Part shown: piece by piece, positions 26,504-34,344 of the stretch | How positions within the stretch are numbered: the first letter of the stretch is position 1 | Layout: each line of letters starts with the position of its first letter | NCBI RefSeq assembly: GCF_026625825.1 | Contig: NZ_CP113065.1 | Coordinates: 1,240,001-1,304,000 of the forward strand | Length of the DNA stretch: 64,000 nt | Direction: 5' to 3' | From: Pseudoxanthomonas sp. SL93 | Lineage (GTDB): Bacteria > Pseudomonadota > Gammaproteobacteria > Xanthomonadales > Xanthomonadaceae | The notes under the pieces: generated by a model | Database searches by the model: none | Seen by the model: the letters and a program-made list of their open reading frames with translations, nothing else | What the model was told of the DNA's origin: nothing | Position numbers and translations under genes: made by a program

Positions 26504-26531
26504 TTGACAGCCGTAATGGGCTTGTCATCAT
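26504..26531 (+). promoter_or_regulatory. Possible promoter of the first Ala-rich lipoprotein gene
   Basis: A perfect -35 TTGACA (26504-26509), a 16-base spacer and a weak -10 CATCAT (26526-26531) lie about 54 bases before the ATG. Another TTGACA at 26479 has no fitting -10. Confidence 0.4.
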
Positions 26532-26584
26532 GTTGCAGGCGCGCAATTGCGCGTTGCCTAACTAAACGACGAGGAAATTCAAAC

Positions 26585-26929
26585 ATGACCATGAACAAGG
26601 CTCTGATCGCGCTGGCTCTGGGTTTCGCCCTGGCTGCGTGCTCGAACCAGGAACAGGCCGCCGACGCTGCTGCTGACGCCGCTGCCACCGCGACCGAAGC
26701 CCAGGCTGCTGCCGACGCCGCCACCGCCGCTGGCGAAGCCACCGCTGACGCCGCCCAGGCTTCGGCCGACGCCGCCACCGCCGCTGCTGACGCTGCTGCC
26801 ACCGCCGCGACCGACGCTGCTGCCGCCACCACGACGGAAGCTGCTGACGCTGCTGCCGACACCGCTGCCCAGGCTGCCGACACCGCCGAAGCCGCGACCG
26901 ACGCTGCCAAGGAAGCCACCAAGCAGTAA
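26585..26929 (+). CDS. Ala-rich small lipoprotein
   Basis: The product is 114 residues. A lipoprotein signal (ALIALALGFALAAC) puts the lipidated Cys at about residue 20. The mature part is almost wholly Ala, Asp, Glu and Thr in repeats of about four residues (AADAA, ATDAA), expected to form one long helix on the outer membrane, like Lpp or OsmB-type proteins but not homologous by eye. GAGGAAA stands 8 bases before the ATG. It is followed by a terminator and by a paralogue of the same design. Codon choice is a monotonous GCT/GCC-GAC alternation, so part of the similarity may be repeat expansion. Confidence 0.7.
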   Translation: MTMNKALIALALGFALAACSNQEQAADAAADAAATATEAQAAADAATAAGEATADAAQASADAATAAADAAATAATDAAAATTTEAADAAADTAAQAADTAEAATDAAKEATKQ

Positions 26930-26965
26930 TCTGCTGGTGACAACCTGATTTAGCGTTAAACTGAG

Positions 26966-26993
26966 AAAGCCGCCGGTTCATTGGCGGCTTTTT
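26966..26993 (+). terminator. Intrinsic terminator
   Basis: The stem AAAGCCGCC / GGCGGCTTT has an 8-base loop and a T tract. It ends the first lipoprotein transcript. Confidence 0.85.
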
Positions 26994-27096
26994 CTGTATC
27001 CCGGGTTCGGCCCCAGTGCGCTCCAGAGTTGCGGACGTTCGGGCTCGCCCACCCTGGCACCATCTTCCACACACACTACCGAATTGGGGATCCACC

Positions 27097-27474
27097 ATGA
27101 AGATCAAGACCACCGTCCTGCTGGCCGCCGCCGTCCTGGCCCTGAGCGCCTGCACCAAGAGCGAAAACACCGACGCCGCCGCCGCTGACGCCGCTGCTTC
27201 GGCCGACCAGGCTGCCGCCGCTGCCGGTGACGCTGCCTCCGCTGCTGGCGACGCCGCTGCCGCTGCTGGCGATGCCGCTGTTGCCGCCACGGCCGACGCC
27301 GCTGCCGCTGCCACCGCTGCCGCTTCCGACGCCGCTGCCGCCACCGAAGCCGCTGCTTCGGACGCCACCGCCGCCACCGCCGGCGCCGTGGCCGATGCCG
27401 CCCAGGCGACCGCCGACAAGGCTGGCGAAGTTGCCGAGAAGGCCGACGCCAAGGCCGAAGAAGCCAAGAAGTAA
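27097..27474 (+). CDS. Ala-rich small lipoprotein (paralogue of the preceding gene)
   Basis: The product is 125 residues with signal MKIKTTVLLAAAVLALSAC. The mature part is again Ala/Asp-rich (GDAASAAGDAAAAAGDA repeats) and ends in a Lys/Glu heptad-like tail (KAGEVAEKADAKAEEAKK) that should form a coiled coil. It has its own intergenic region and terminator, so it is a separate transcript. A periplasmic spacer or outer-membrane lipoprotein role is inferred from composition alone. There is no contact with the flanking carboxylase genes. Confidence 0.7.
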   Translation: MKIKTTVLLAAAVLALSACTKSENTDAAAADAAASADQAAAAAGDAASAAGDAAAAAGDAAVAATADAAAAATAAASDAAAATEAAASDATAATAGAVADAAQATADKAGEVAEKADAKAEEAKK

Positions 27475-27496
27475 TCAGCTTCACCCCGTTGTACCG

Positions 27497-27522
27497 ACAA
27501 GGCCCGCGCAAGCGGGCCTTGT
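27497..27522 (+). terminator. Intrinsic terminator
   Basis: The stem ACAAGGCCCGC / GCGGGCCTTGT has a GCAA tetraloop and a short T-rich tail. It separates the lipoprotein gene from the methylcrotonyl-CoA carboxylase gene. Confidence 0.8.
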
Positions 27523-27598
27523 TGTTTGCGCACTGCGGAAAGTTTGGCGGCCCGGCGCCTTTGTGGTCTGATGCCGCCTTTCCTGCCGCGTGTGCCGC

Positions 27599-29206
27599 AT
27601 GTCCGCCATCACTTCGCAACTCGACCCTCGCTCGCCGGAGTTCACCGCCAACGTCGCCTACCATCGCGTGCTGGTCCAGGAACTGGATCGTCGCTTGGCC
27701 CGCGCGGCCGACGGCGGTGGCGAGAAGGCGCGCAACAAGCACACCGAGCGCGGCAAGCTGCTGGCGCGCGACCGCATCACCGCCCTGCTCGACCCCGGTT
27801 CGCCGTTCCTCGAGATCGCACCGCTCGCGGCCGAGGACATGTACGAAGGCGCGGCGCCGGCCGCGGGCATGGTCTGCGGCATCGGCCGCGTGATGGGCCA
27901 CGAAATCGTCGTGGTGGCCAACGACGCCACGGTCAAGGGCGGCACCTACTTCCCGATGACGGTGAAGAAGCACCTGCGCGCGCAGGAGATCGCGCGCGAG
28001 AACCGCCTGCCCTGCGTCTATCTGGTCGACTCGGGCGGCGCCTTCCTGCCGCTGCAGGACGAGGTGTTCCCGGACAAGGAACACTTCGGCCGCATCTTCT
28101 ACAACCAGGCGCGCCTGTCGGCCGAGAACCTCCCGCAGATCGCCGTGGTGATGGGCAGCTGCACCGCGGGCGGCGCGTACGTGCCGGCGATGTGCGACGA
28201 AAGCATCATCGTGCGCGAACAGGGCACCATCTTCCTGGGCGGCCCGCCGCTGGTGAAGGCGGCCACCGGCGAGATCGTCGATGCCGAGGCCCTGGGGGGT
28301 GCCGACGTGCACACCAGCGTGTCCGGTGTAGCCGACCACTTCGCCGAGGACGACCGCGATGCGCTGCAGATCGCGCGCCGGCTGGTGGGCAACCTCAACC
28401 GCCGCAAGGTGCTGCCCGTGGCGGTCCGCGAACCGCGTGATCCGCTGTATCCGGGCGAAGAGCTCTACGGCATCGTGCCGAGGGACACCCGCAGGCCGTT
28501 CGACATCCGCGAAGTCATCGCCCGCATCACCGACGGCAGCGAACTGGACGAGTTCAAGGCCCGCTACGGCAAGACGCTGGTGACCGGCTTCGCCCACCTG
28601 CACGGTTACCCGGTCGGCATCATCGCCAACAACGGCATCCTGTTCGCCGAAAGCGCGCTCAAGGGCGCCCACTTCATCGAGCTGTGCAACCAGCGCGGCA
28701 TTCCGCTGGTGTTCCTGCAGAACATCACCGGCTTCATGGTCGGCCGGAAGTACGAGAACGCCGGCATCGCCAAGGACGGCGCCAAGATGGTCACGGCGGT
28801 GGCGTGCTCGTCGGTGCCCAAGTTCACGGTGGTGATCGGCGGCAGTTTCGGCGCGGGCAACTACGCCATGTGCGGCCGTGCCTACGGTGCCCGCTTCCTG
28901 TGGATGTGGCCCAACGCCCGCATCAGCGTGATGGGCGGCGAACAGGCCGCCAGCGTGCTGGCCACCGTCAAGCGCGACGGCATCGAGGCCGCCGGCAAGG
29001 TCTGGACACCGGAGGAAGAGGACGCCTTCAAGAGTCCCATCCGCGACCAGTACGAATCCCAGGGCAGCCCGTGGTACGCCACCGCGCGCCTGTGGGATGA
29101 CGGCATCATCGATCCGGCGGACACCCGCCGCGTGCTGGGCCTGGGCATCTCGGCCTCGCTCAACGCCCCCATCGAGCCTGCGAAGTACGGCGTATTCCGC
29201 ATGTGA
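27599..29206 (+). CDS. mccB: Methylcrotonyl-CoA carboxylase, carboxyltransferase (beta) subunit
   Basis: The product is 535 residues from ATG 27599. It has the two crotonase-like halves of acyl-CoA carboxyltransferases: an N-terminal [20 protein letters not shown] with [17 protein letters not shown], and a C-terminal [20 protein letters not shown] with [17 protein letters not shown]. The last motifs are those of the methylcrotonyl-CoA enzyme, not the propionyl-CoA one. It transfers CO2 from biotin to 3-methylcrotonyl-CoA. Its biotin subunit is about 8.6 kb downstream (37794), an unusual split for genes normally adjacent. Confidence 0.9.
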   Translation: MSAITSQLDPRSPEFTANVAYHRVLVQELDRRLARAADGGGEKARNKHTERGKLLARDRITALLDPGSPFLEIAPLAAEDMYEGAAPAAGMVCGIGRVMGHEIVVVANDATVKGGTYFPMTVKKHLRAQEIARENRLPCVYLVDSGGAFLPLQDEVFPDKEHFGRIFYNQARLSAENLPQIAVVMGSCTAGGAYVPAMCDESIIVREQGTIFLGGPPLVKAATGEIVDAEALGGADVHTSVSGVADHFAEDDRDALQIARRLVGNLNRRKVLPVAVREPRDPLYPGEELYGIVPRDTRRPFDIREVIARITDGSELDEFKARYGKTLVTGFAHLHGYPVGIIANNGILFAESALKGAHFIELCNQRGIPLVFLQNITGFMVGRKYENAGIAKDGAKMVTAVACSSVPKFTVVIGGSFGAGNYAMCGRAYGARFLWMWPNARISVMGGEQAASVLATVKRDGIEAAGKVWTPEEEDAFKSPIRDQYESQGSPWYATARLWDDGIIDPADTRRVLGLGISASLNAPIEPAKYGVFRM

Positions 29207-29379
29207 CGTGCACGCGTTAGCCCGCTTCAGCGACGTGATGATGGCGTGCACAAGCGTGGCTGGCAGGTGAACCGCAGGTCAGGCAGCGACAGCGTGCCGC
29301 CATTTGGCTGCGGCGGTCACACCCTTGCCGGCCGGGGACAGGCGATAGTCAGGCGCTACCCACCCGGAGTCGTCGCGAC

Positions 29380-29919
29380 ATGTCCATCTGGAAAGACCAA
29401 GGCCCCGCCAAGAAGGAGGCCGTTACGCTGCCGCCGGAATCCGCCCCCGTGACCGTACGGGAGACGCCGGCGGCTGCGGATTTTTCGCCTACCGTCAGTG
29501 CGCCCCCCGGTACGCGCGCCGCCGAGCGTACCGCGCCCGATACGGCCAAGGAGTCGCTGATCGCCGCGGACCTGACCATCGAGGGCAAGATCGAGGGCAG
29601 CGGGCATATCCGCATCGCCGGCAAGTTCAAGGGCGACGTCAACGTGCAGGGCGACCTGACCATCGAGACGGGCGCCAAGCTCAACGGCGGCGTGCGCGCG
29701 AAGAAGGTCATCATCGCGGGCGAGCTGGAGGGCAACATCGAATCCGCGTCGCGGGTGGAACTGCTGTCGTCCGGCGTGCTGATCGGCGACGTCAAGGCGG
29801 GCGCGCTGACTGTCGCGGCGGGTTCACGCATGCGCGGCCAGGCCGACTTCGGCTGGGATGAACCGGCTGCCAAGGGCGGCGGCAAGAACAACGGCGCGGA
29901 ACCCGCAACGGGCGCATGA
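29380..29919 (+). CDS. Bactofilin (polymer-forming cytoskeletal protein)
   Basis: The product is 179 residues. Pro/Ala-rich disordered ends surround a right-handed beta-helix core (about 58-155: SLIAADLTIEGKIEGSGHIR, then GDVNVQGDLTIETGAKLNGG), typical of bactofilins. They polymerise without nucleotide at the membrane and localise cell-wall or polar machinery. The usual M23 peptidase neighbour is absent; a zinc-ribbon gene overlaps its stop by 4 bases instead. Confidence 0.88.
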   Translation: MSIWKDQGPAKKEAVTLPPESAPVTVRETPAAADFSPTVSAPPGTRAAERTAPDTAKESLIAADLTIEGKIEGSGHIRIAGKFKGDVNVQGDLTIETGAKLNGGVRAKKVIIAGELEGNIESASRVELLSSGVLIGDVKAGALTVAAGSRMRGQADFGWDEPAAKGGGKNNGAEPATGA

Positions 29920-30278
29920 GCCAGCCGCGCCCCGGCAGTGCAGGTGCCACCCGCACCTGCCCGCACTGCAAGGCGACCATCCTGGAGAGTGCGGCAGTCT
30001 GCCCCGGCTGCCGCCACCACCTGCGTTTCGAGCCGGACGCGGGTTCTGCCGCCGCGCAGACGATGACGCCGCTGAAGGTGGAGGGCGCGATCCGCCATCC
30101 GGCGGAAGGCGAGCCGTGGGAGTACTGCGTGGTGCTGTCCGTCCGCAATGATCGTGGCGAGGAAATCACCCGCCAGGTCGTCAGCGTGGGCGCCATGCAC
30201 GCCAACGAGCAGCGCAGCTTCGCACTGACCGTGGAAATGACGCCTGCCACGGGCAAGGGGCGCAAGACGCGGCACTGA
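29916..30278 (+). CDS. Zinc-ribbon protein cotranscribed with bactofilin
   Basis: The product is 120 residues. The N-terminal CPHCKATILESAAVCPGC is a four-Cys ribbon. The remainder (VEGAIRHPAEGEPWEYCVVL and onwards) looks like a small beta-sandwich (FxLD-like) with no named function. ATG 29916 overlaps the bactofilin stop (ATGA), so stoichiometric production with the filament is likely. It may regulate or anchor the polymer; this is inference. Confidence 0.7.
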   Translation: MSQPRPGSAGATRTCPHCKATILESAAVCPGCRHHLRFEPDAGSAAAQTMTPLKVEGAIRHPAEGEPWEYCVVLSVRNDRGEEITRQVVSVGAMHANEQRSFALTVEMTPATGKGRKTRH

Positions 30279-30344
30279 GCCCCTCCCCGCAGCCCAGCCG
30301 GCCGGCTACACTTTGGCCGACAAGGATGCCAGCAGGGGGGCTGG

Positions 30345-32039
30345 ATGATCGTCGGCATCGATCTGGGGACCACGCATTCGTTGATCGGCTACCACGGGCC
30401 CGACGGCCCGACGCTCATCCCGAACGCGCTGGGTGAATGGCTGACCCCGTCGGTGGTCAGCGTGGATGGGGACGAGACGCTCATCGTCGGTCGCGCCGCC
30501 GTGGACCGCCTGATCACCCACCCGCAGCGCACCGTCGCCAGCTTCAAGCGCTGGATGGGCACCAACCGCGTCACCCGCTTCGGGAGGCATGCGCTGCGCC
30601 CGGAAGAATTGTCGGCACTCGTCCTGCGTACGCTGATCGCCGATGCGGAAAGCCATTTCGGCAGGCCGGTCACCGAGGCCGTGATCAGCGTGCCCGCGTA
30701 TTTCGGCGACGCACAGCGCAAGGCCACCCGCATCGCCGGCGAGTTGGCCGGCATCAAGGTCGAACGCCTCATCAACGAACCGACCGCCGCTGCCATGGCC
30801 TATGGGTTACAGCAGCGCGACGGCGGCGGACGCTTCCTGGTATTCGATCTCGGTGGCGGTACCTTCGATGTCTCGATCCTGGAGATGTTCGATGGCGTGA
30901 TGGAAGTCCATGCCAGCGCCGGAGACAACTTCCTCGGAGGAGAGGATTTCCTGTCCGCGCTGCACGACGCGTGCCTGCGCGAGCTTAAAGTGGAAGCGAA
31001 AAGCCTGACAGCCAGCGAAGACGCCCAACTGAGGCGCCGACTGGAGTCGGCCAAACGCGAAATGTCGAACGCGTCTGGCGGCCCCGTCGACGTCGAGTTT
31101 CTGCTGGGCGGCGAGTCGCGGCGTTGGCAGATCGACGAAGCGGGATTCTCGCGCTTATGCGAGCCGCTGGTGCAGCGCATGCGCGCGCCGCTTGAGCGCG
31201 CCATGCGAGACGCCCGCCTGGCGCCGGACCAGCTGGACGACATCGTCCTGGTCGGTGGCGCATCGCGGATGCCGCTGACCGCACGGCTGGTCTCACGCAT
31301 GTTCGGGCGGCTGCCATTGCGGCACATCAACCCGGACGAGGCAATCGCACTGGGCGCTGCGGTCGCGGCGGGCATGAAGGCACGCGACGAATCGCTGGAA
31401 GAGATCATCCTCACCGACGTCTGTCCCCACTCGCTCGGCGTGGACACCGCGCAGGACAATGGACACGGCCAGGTCACCACGGGCTTGTTCTCCCCGATCA
31501 TCCACCGCAACGCGACCGTGCCGGTCAGTCGTGTTGAACGCTACCAGCCAATGCGCGACCAGCAGACGCAGGTGGAGTTCAACATCTACCAGGGCGAGAG
31601 CCCGCGCGTGGAGAACAACGTCAAGCTGGGCACCATCTCGGTGAAGGTCCCCGCACGCGCCGCGCACGAGAACCCCGTGGACATCCGCTTCACCTACGAC
31701 GTCAACGGGCTGCTGCAGGTGGAAGCCACCATCGTGGCCACGGGCCAGACCCATGAAGTAGTGCTGCAGCAGAATCCCGGCGTGCTGACCGAGGACGAGA
31801 TCCGCCAGCGCTTGGCCGCGCTGGCCGAACTGAAGGTGCATCCGCGCGACCAGCAGGAAAACCTTCTGGTCATCGCCCGTGCCGAGCGCCTGTATGAGGA
31901 ATTGCTCTGGGCGCGTCGCGACCTGCAGGACGCGCTGGTGCGCTTTCGCACGGTTCTCGATGGCCAGGATTCCATGCAGATCCGCGAACACCGCGCGCAT
32001 TTCGCTCAGCTGCTCGAGCACATCGAGTCGCAGGCGTGA
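30345..32039 (+). CDS. hscC: Hsp70-family chaperone HscC
   Basis: The product is 564 residues, close to E. coli HscC and shorter than DnaK (about 640). The ATPase motifs are IVGIDLGTTHSLIG, FDLGGGTFDVSILEMF and VLVGGASRMPL. The substrate domain ends early, without the DnaK lid tail. HscC is an Hsp70 that works with specific membrane J proteins. The two following overlapping genes encode such J-like proteins, which strongly supports the assignment. Confidence 0.9.
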   Translation: MIVGIDLGTTHSLIGYHGPDGPTLIPNALGEWLTPSVVSVDGDETLIVGRAAVDRLITHPQRTVASFKRWMGTNRVTRFGRHALRPEELSALVLRTLIADAESHFGRPVTEAVISVPAYFGDAQRKATRIAGELAGIKVERLINEPTAAAMAYGLQQRDGGGRFLVFDLGGGTFDVSILEMFDGVMEVHASAGDNFLGGEDFLSALHDACLRELKVEAKSLTASEDAQLRRRLESAKREMSNASGGPVDVEFLLGGESRRWQIDEAGFSRLCEPLVQRMRAPLERAMRDARLAPDQLDDIVLVGGASRMPLTARLVSRMFGRLPLRHINPDEAIALGAAVAAGMKARDESLEEIILTDVCPHSLGVDTAQDNGHGQVTTGLFSPIIHRNATVPVSRVERYQPMRDQQTQVEFNIYQGESPRVENNVKLGTISVKVPARAAHENPVDIRFTYDVNGLLQVEATIVATGQTHEVVLQQNPGVLTEDEIRQRLAALAELKVHPRDQQENLLVIARAERLYEELLWARRDLQDALVRFRTVLDGQDSMQIREHRAHFAQLLEHIESQA

Positions 32040-32716
32040 GTACATGGCCTTTTGATGCGTTGAGCATCAATGACGATGCCGACGAACACACCATCAAGCG
32101 CGCCTATGCCCGCCTGCTGAAGCTTCACAGGCCAGACGATGATCCCGAGGGCTTCCAGCGCATCAACGATGCCTACCGACTCTGCCTCCTCCAATTGGAT
32201 GGCGGCGGACGCGACGCAACGAAGGGCTTTAGCTTCGATGCGTTGGCCTTGCATCCTGCGGAGCCGGCGCCTGTCGCTGCTCCCAGGTTCGACATCGAAA
32301 CTTTCGTCGCTGCGTTGCTTGACGTGTCACGAACGGCCAGCGGTCGCGAGGTCCTCGGATGGCTCCAAGCCCACCCGGCGTTCTATTCAATCGGCGCGCG
32401 CGAAACCTTTGCATACGGGATTGTCGACGCACTGCTGCGGGTGCCCGCATTGCCGCCGCGTCACGTGGCGGCGATCCTGCACTTCCTGGAACTGGATACG
32501 ACGGGTCCCGCGCGCGCCCATCTCGAACCTTACGTCATTGCACTGGAACGATACGCACAAATGACGCTTGAGGATGCCGAAGCGATCCGGAAACCCTACT
32601 CGGAAGCGCCCTCTTCCTCGTCCTCTGGAGGCTTGGGCTGGTCCTTCGGCGCGGCTATCTGGATAGTCCTGCTCGCGATGGTGTCAGTGGCACGCTGTTC
32701 CGTTGGCGGACCATGA
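32036..32716 (+). CDS. J-like membrane protein, HscC partner (no HPD)
   Basis: The product is 226 residues with a GTG start overlapping the hscC stop. The N-terminal J-like domain (FDALSINDDADEHTIKRAYA and onwards) has HRPDDDP where classical J domains have HPD. A C-terminal hydrophobic segment (about 203-219) anchors it. This divergent motif is usual in HscC-linked J proteins of Pseudomonas-type bacteria. The middle is helical and unassigned. Confidence 0.75.
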   Translation: MSTWPFDALSINDDADEHTIKRAYARLLKLHRPDDDPEGFQRINDAYRLCLLQLDGGGRDATKGFSFDALALHPAEPAPVAAPRFDIETFVAALLDVSRTASGREVLGWLQAHPAFYSIGARETFAYGIVDALLRVPALPPRHVAAILHFLELDTTGPARAHLEPYVIALERYAQMTLEDAEAIRKPYSEAPSSSSSGGLGWSFGAAIWIVLLAMVSVARCSVGGP

Positions 32717-34083
32717 ACGAGGCCTTTTCCCTCCTTGGCCTGCCGCCGGGCGCGGACGAACGCGCCATCAAGCGCGCATACGCCCGCCTGCTGAAGACCA
32801 CGCGGCCGGACGAGGATCCGGCGGCGTTCCAGTGCTTGCACGAGGCCTATCAGGAAGCGCTGGCGCTGCAACGCGAACAGGTGCTTGAGGTGGCCGACGC
32901 GGACGCGCACATCCCCCATACCTCACGGGATGTACCTGCGCCGGAGGCGGCACCCTCAGCGCTGCACGCAGGACCTTCCGACATGCTCGCGCGGGAGCCT
33001 GCCATGCCACGCCTCGACGAGGCATCGTTGCGCATGGAGTTGATCGCCCATGCCGAGGGCGATCTGCCTTCGGCGTTCCGTCATTACCTTGAGTACCATC
33101 CCGCCTTGTACGGCCTGGACGTGAAACACCGCGTCGGCCAGGCGATCTTCGAGAGCATCGCCTACGAGGAACTGCAGGTGCGACCTGGGACCCTGGCCGT
33201 GCTGGCAGAGTTCTTCGGGTTCACCGCACCGGAATGGCTGGAACGACGACAGCAAGTGTTGCAGGCGGTATCCACTGAGAACACCGACGCCTTCGACGAG
33301 GATCGACCGCTGACCATCCGGCAGCTGAAACGCGCCTTTGGATGGCCGCTCGCGCTCGTCCTCGCCTGCGTGCCCGGCTTCGCATTCCGCGCGGCGCGCC
33401 TGTCTCGGCGGTTGAAGGCGGACTTCGGCGACGACGTGCCGGGCCTCGATGGCCGACAACAGGCCTTCTTCGAACGCATCGCCGACCCTTTCTATGCCGG
33501 CCCGTGGCGCTGGGCGACCGTCCTGCTCACGGCCACGATAGCGACGCTGGGCATCGCCGGCCTTTGTGCGGTGAGCGAGCTCACGCCCGAACGCCAGCAG
33601 CGCATGATGGGTCTGACCTTCGCCGCAGTGGCGGGCATGCTGTGCATCTGGCACGCGATGCGTGCCCTGTGGGCGCTGCGCGAACGACCTGCAACCATGC
33701 ATTCGCCGTGGATCGCATTGATGCCGGCCTGGCTGGCCGTGGCCGGGTTGCTGGTGGCGTGGGGGTTGCCGCAACTGCCGGTACTGGCGTTCGCGCTCGT
33801 GCTTCCCGCGGCGCTGCTCCATTTCCGCCAGTTCTTCGATGCCCTGCGTTTCGCGATCGGCACCAGTTGGCTTGTGCGGGCATTGCCCATGCCCGACCTG
33901 CCCTCGCCCTGGTTGCTCGCGCTGGCGGGCGCCGCCATCGGCATGACCGTCTGCGACTGGGCCTACGCCAGGCGCCACCGGATCAGCATTGCGGACGCCG
34001 CCGGCAACAGCTGGACGACGATTGCCTCGTTCACTGTGTTCGTGGGACTCGGCATCGCGGGGTTGGCGATCCGTTACGGCTGA
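32713..34083 (+). CDS. Multi-pass J-like membrane protein, second HscC partner
   Basis: The product is 456 residues. The N-terminal J-like domain (LGLPPGADERAIKRAYARLL, then RPDEDPAAFQCLHEAY) has TTRPDEDP in place of HPD. About six or seven hydrophobic segments follow from about residue 205, including VLLTATIATLGIAGLC. ATG 32713 overlaps the previous stop. The two J-like proteins appear related by duplication in their first 40 residues. It probably recruits HscC to the inner membrane. Confidence 0.75.
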   Translation: MNEAFSLLGLPPGADERAIKRAYARLLKTTRPDEDPAAFQCLHEAYQEALALQREQVLEVADADAHIPHTSRDVPAPEAAPSALHAGPSDMLAREPAMPRLDEASLRMELIAHAEGDLPSAFRHYLEYHPALYGLDVKHRVGQAIFESIAYEELQVRPGTLAVLAEFFGFTAPEWLERRQQVLQAVSTENTDAFDEDRPLTIRQLKRAFGWPLALVLACVPGFAFRAARLSRRLKADFGDDVPGLDGRQQAFFERIADPFYAGPWRWATVLLTATIATLGIAGLCAVSELTPERQQRMMGLTFAAVAGMLCIWHAMRALWALRERPATMHSPWIALMPAWLAVAGLLVAWGLPQLPVLAFALVLPAALLHFRQFFDALRFAIGTSWLVRALPMPDLPSPWLLALAGAAIGMTVCDWAYARRHRISIADAAGNSWTTIASFTVFVGLGIAGLAIRYG

Positions 34084-34092
34084 ACCGCCCTC

Positions 34093-34341
34093 TCAACCAC
34101 ACCCATCGCAGCTGCCACAGTCCTTGCCGGCGAGCCGGCCGTTCACCAGGCTGCCAGCGGGTGCGATCAACCGACCCAGTACGTGCTGCCAGTTCGCCCT
34201 ACCTTCGCGCAGAAGCGGCAGTGCGAGCGCGATCCGCGCCTTGCGCAGCGGTCCGGGAAACTGCTTCTTCAGCACCACCCACACGCTGGCCAGCACCAGG
34301 ATCGCGATGACGGCGTATTGCAGGGTGAGCGAAGCGTCCAT
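34093..34341 (-). CDS. DUF6587-type small membrane protein of the feo operon
   Basis: The product is 82 residues: one N-terminal membrane segment (about 7-25), a basic middle, and a Cys-rich end (KDCGSCDGCG, three Cys). It follows feoB by 3 bases on the same strand. Similar proteins occur next to feoB in other Xanthomonadaceae. The Cys end could bind iron or an Fe-S species, in the manner of FeoC, but it is not homologous to FeoC by sequence. Confidence 0.75.
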   Translation of the reverse strand: MDASLTLQYAVIAILVLASVWVVLKKQFPGPLRKARIALALPLLREGRANWQHVLGRLIAPAGSLVNGRLAGKDCGSCDGCG

Positions 34342-34344
34342 GGC

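Noticed and set aside
27104..29251. 715-codon open frame on the minus strand
   Set aside because: It lies opposite mccB and the second lipoprotein, with no ribosome site and Arg/Gln-rich shadow sequence.
32036..34083. Classical DnaJ-type co-chaperones
   Set aside because: Neither protein has HPD or a zinc-finger domain; they fit HscC-linked J-like membrane proteins better.
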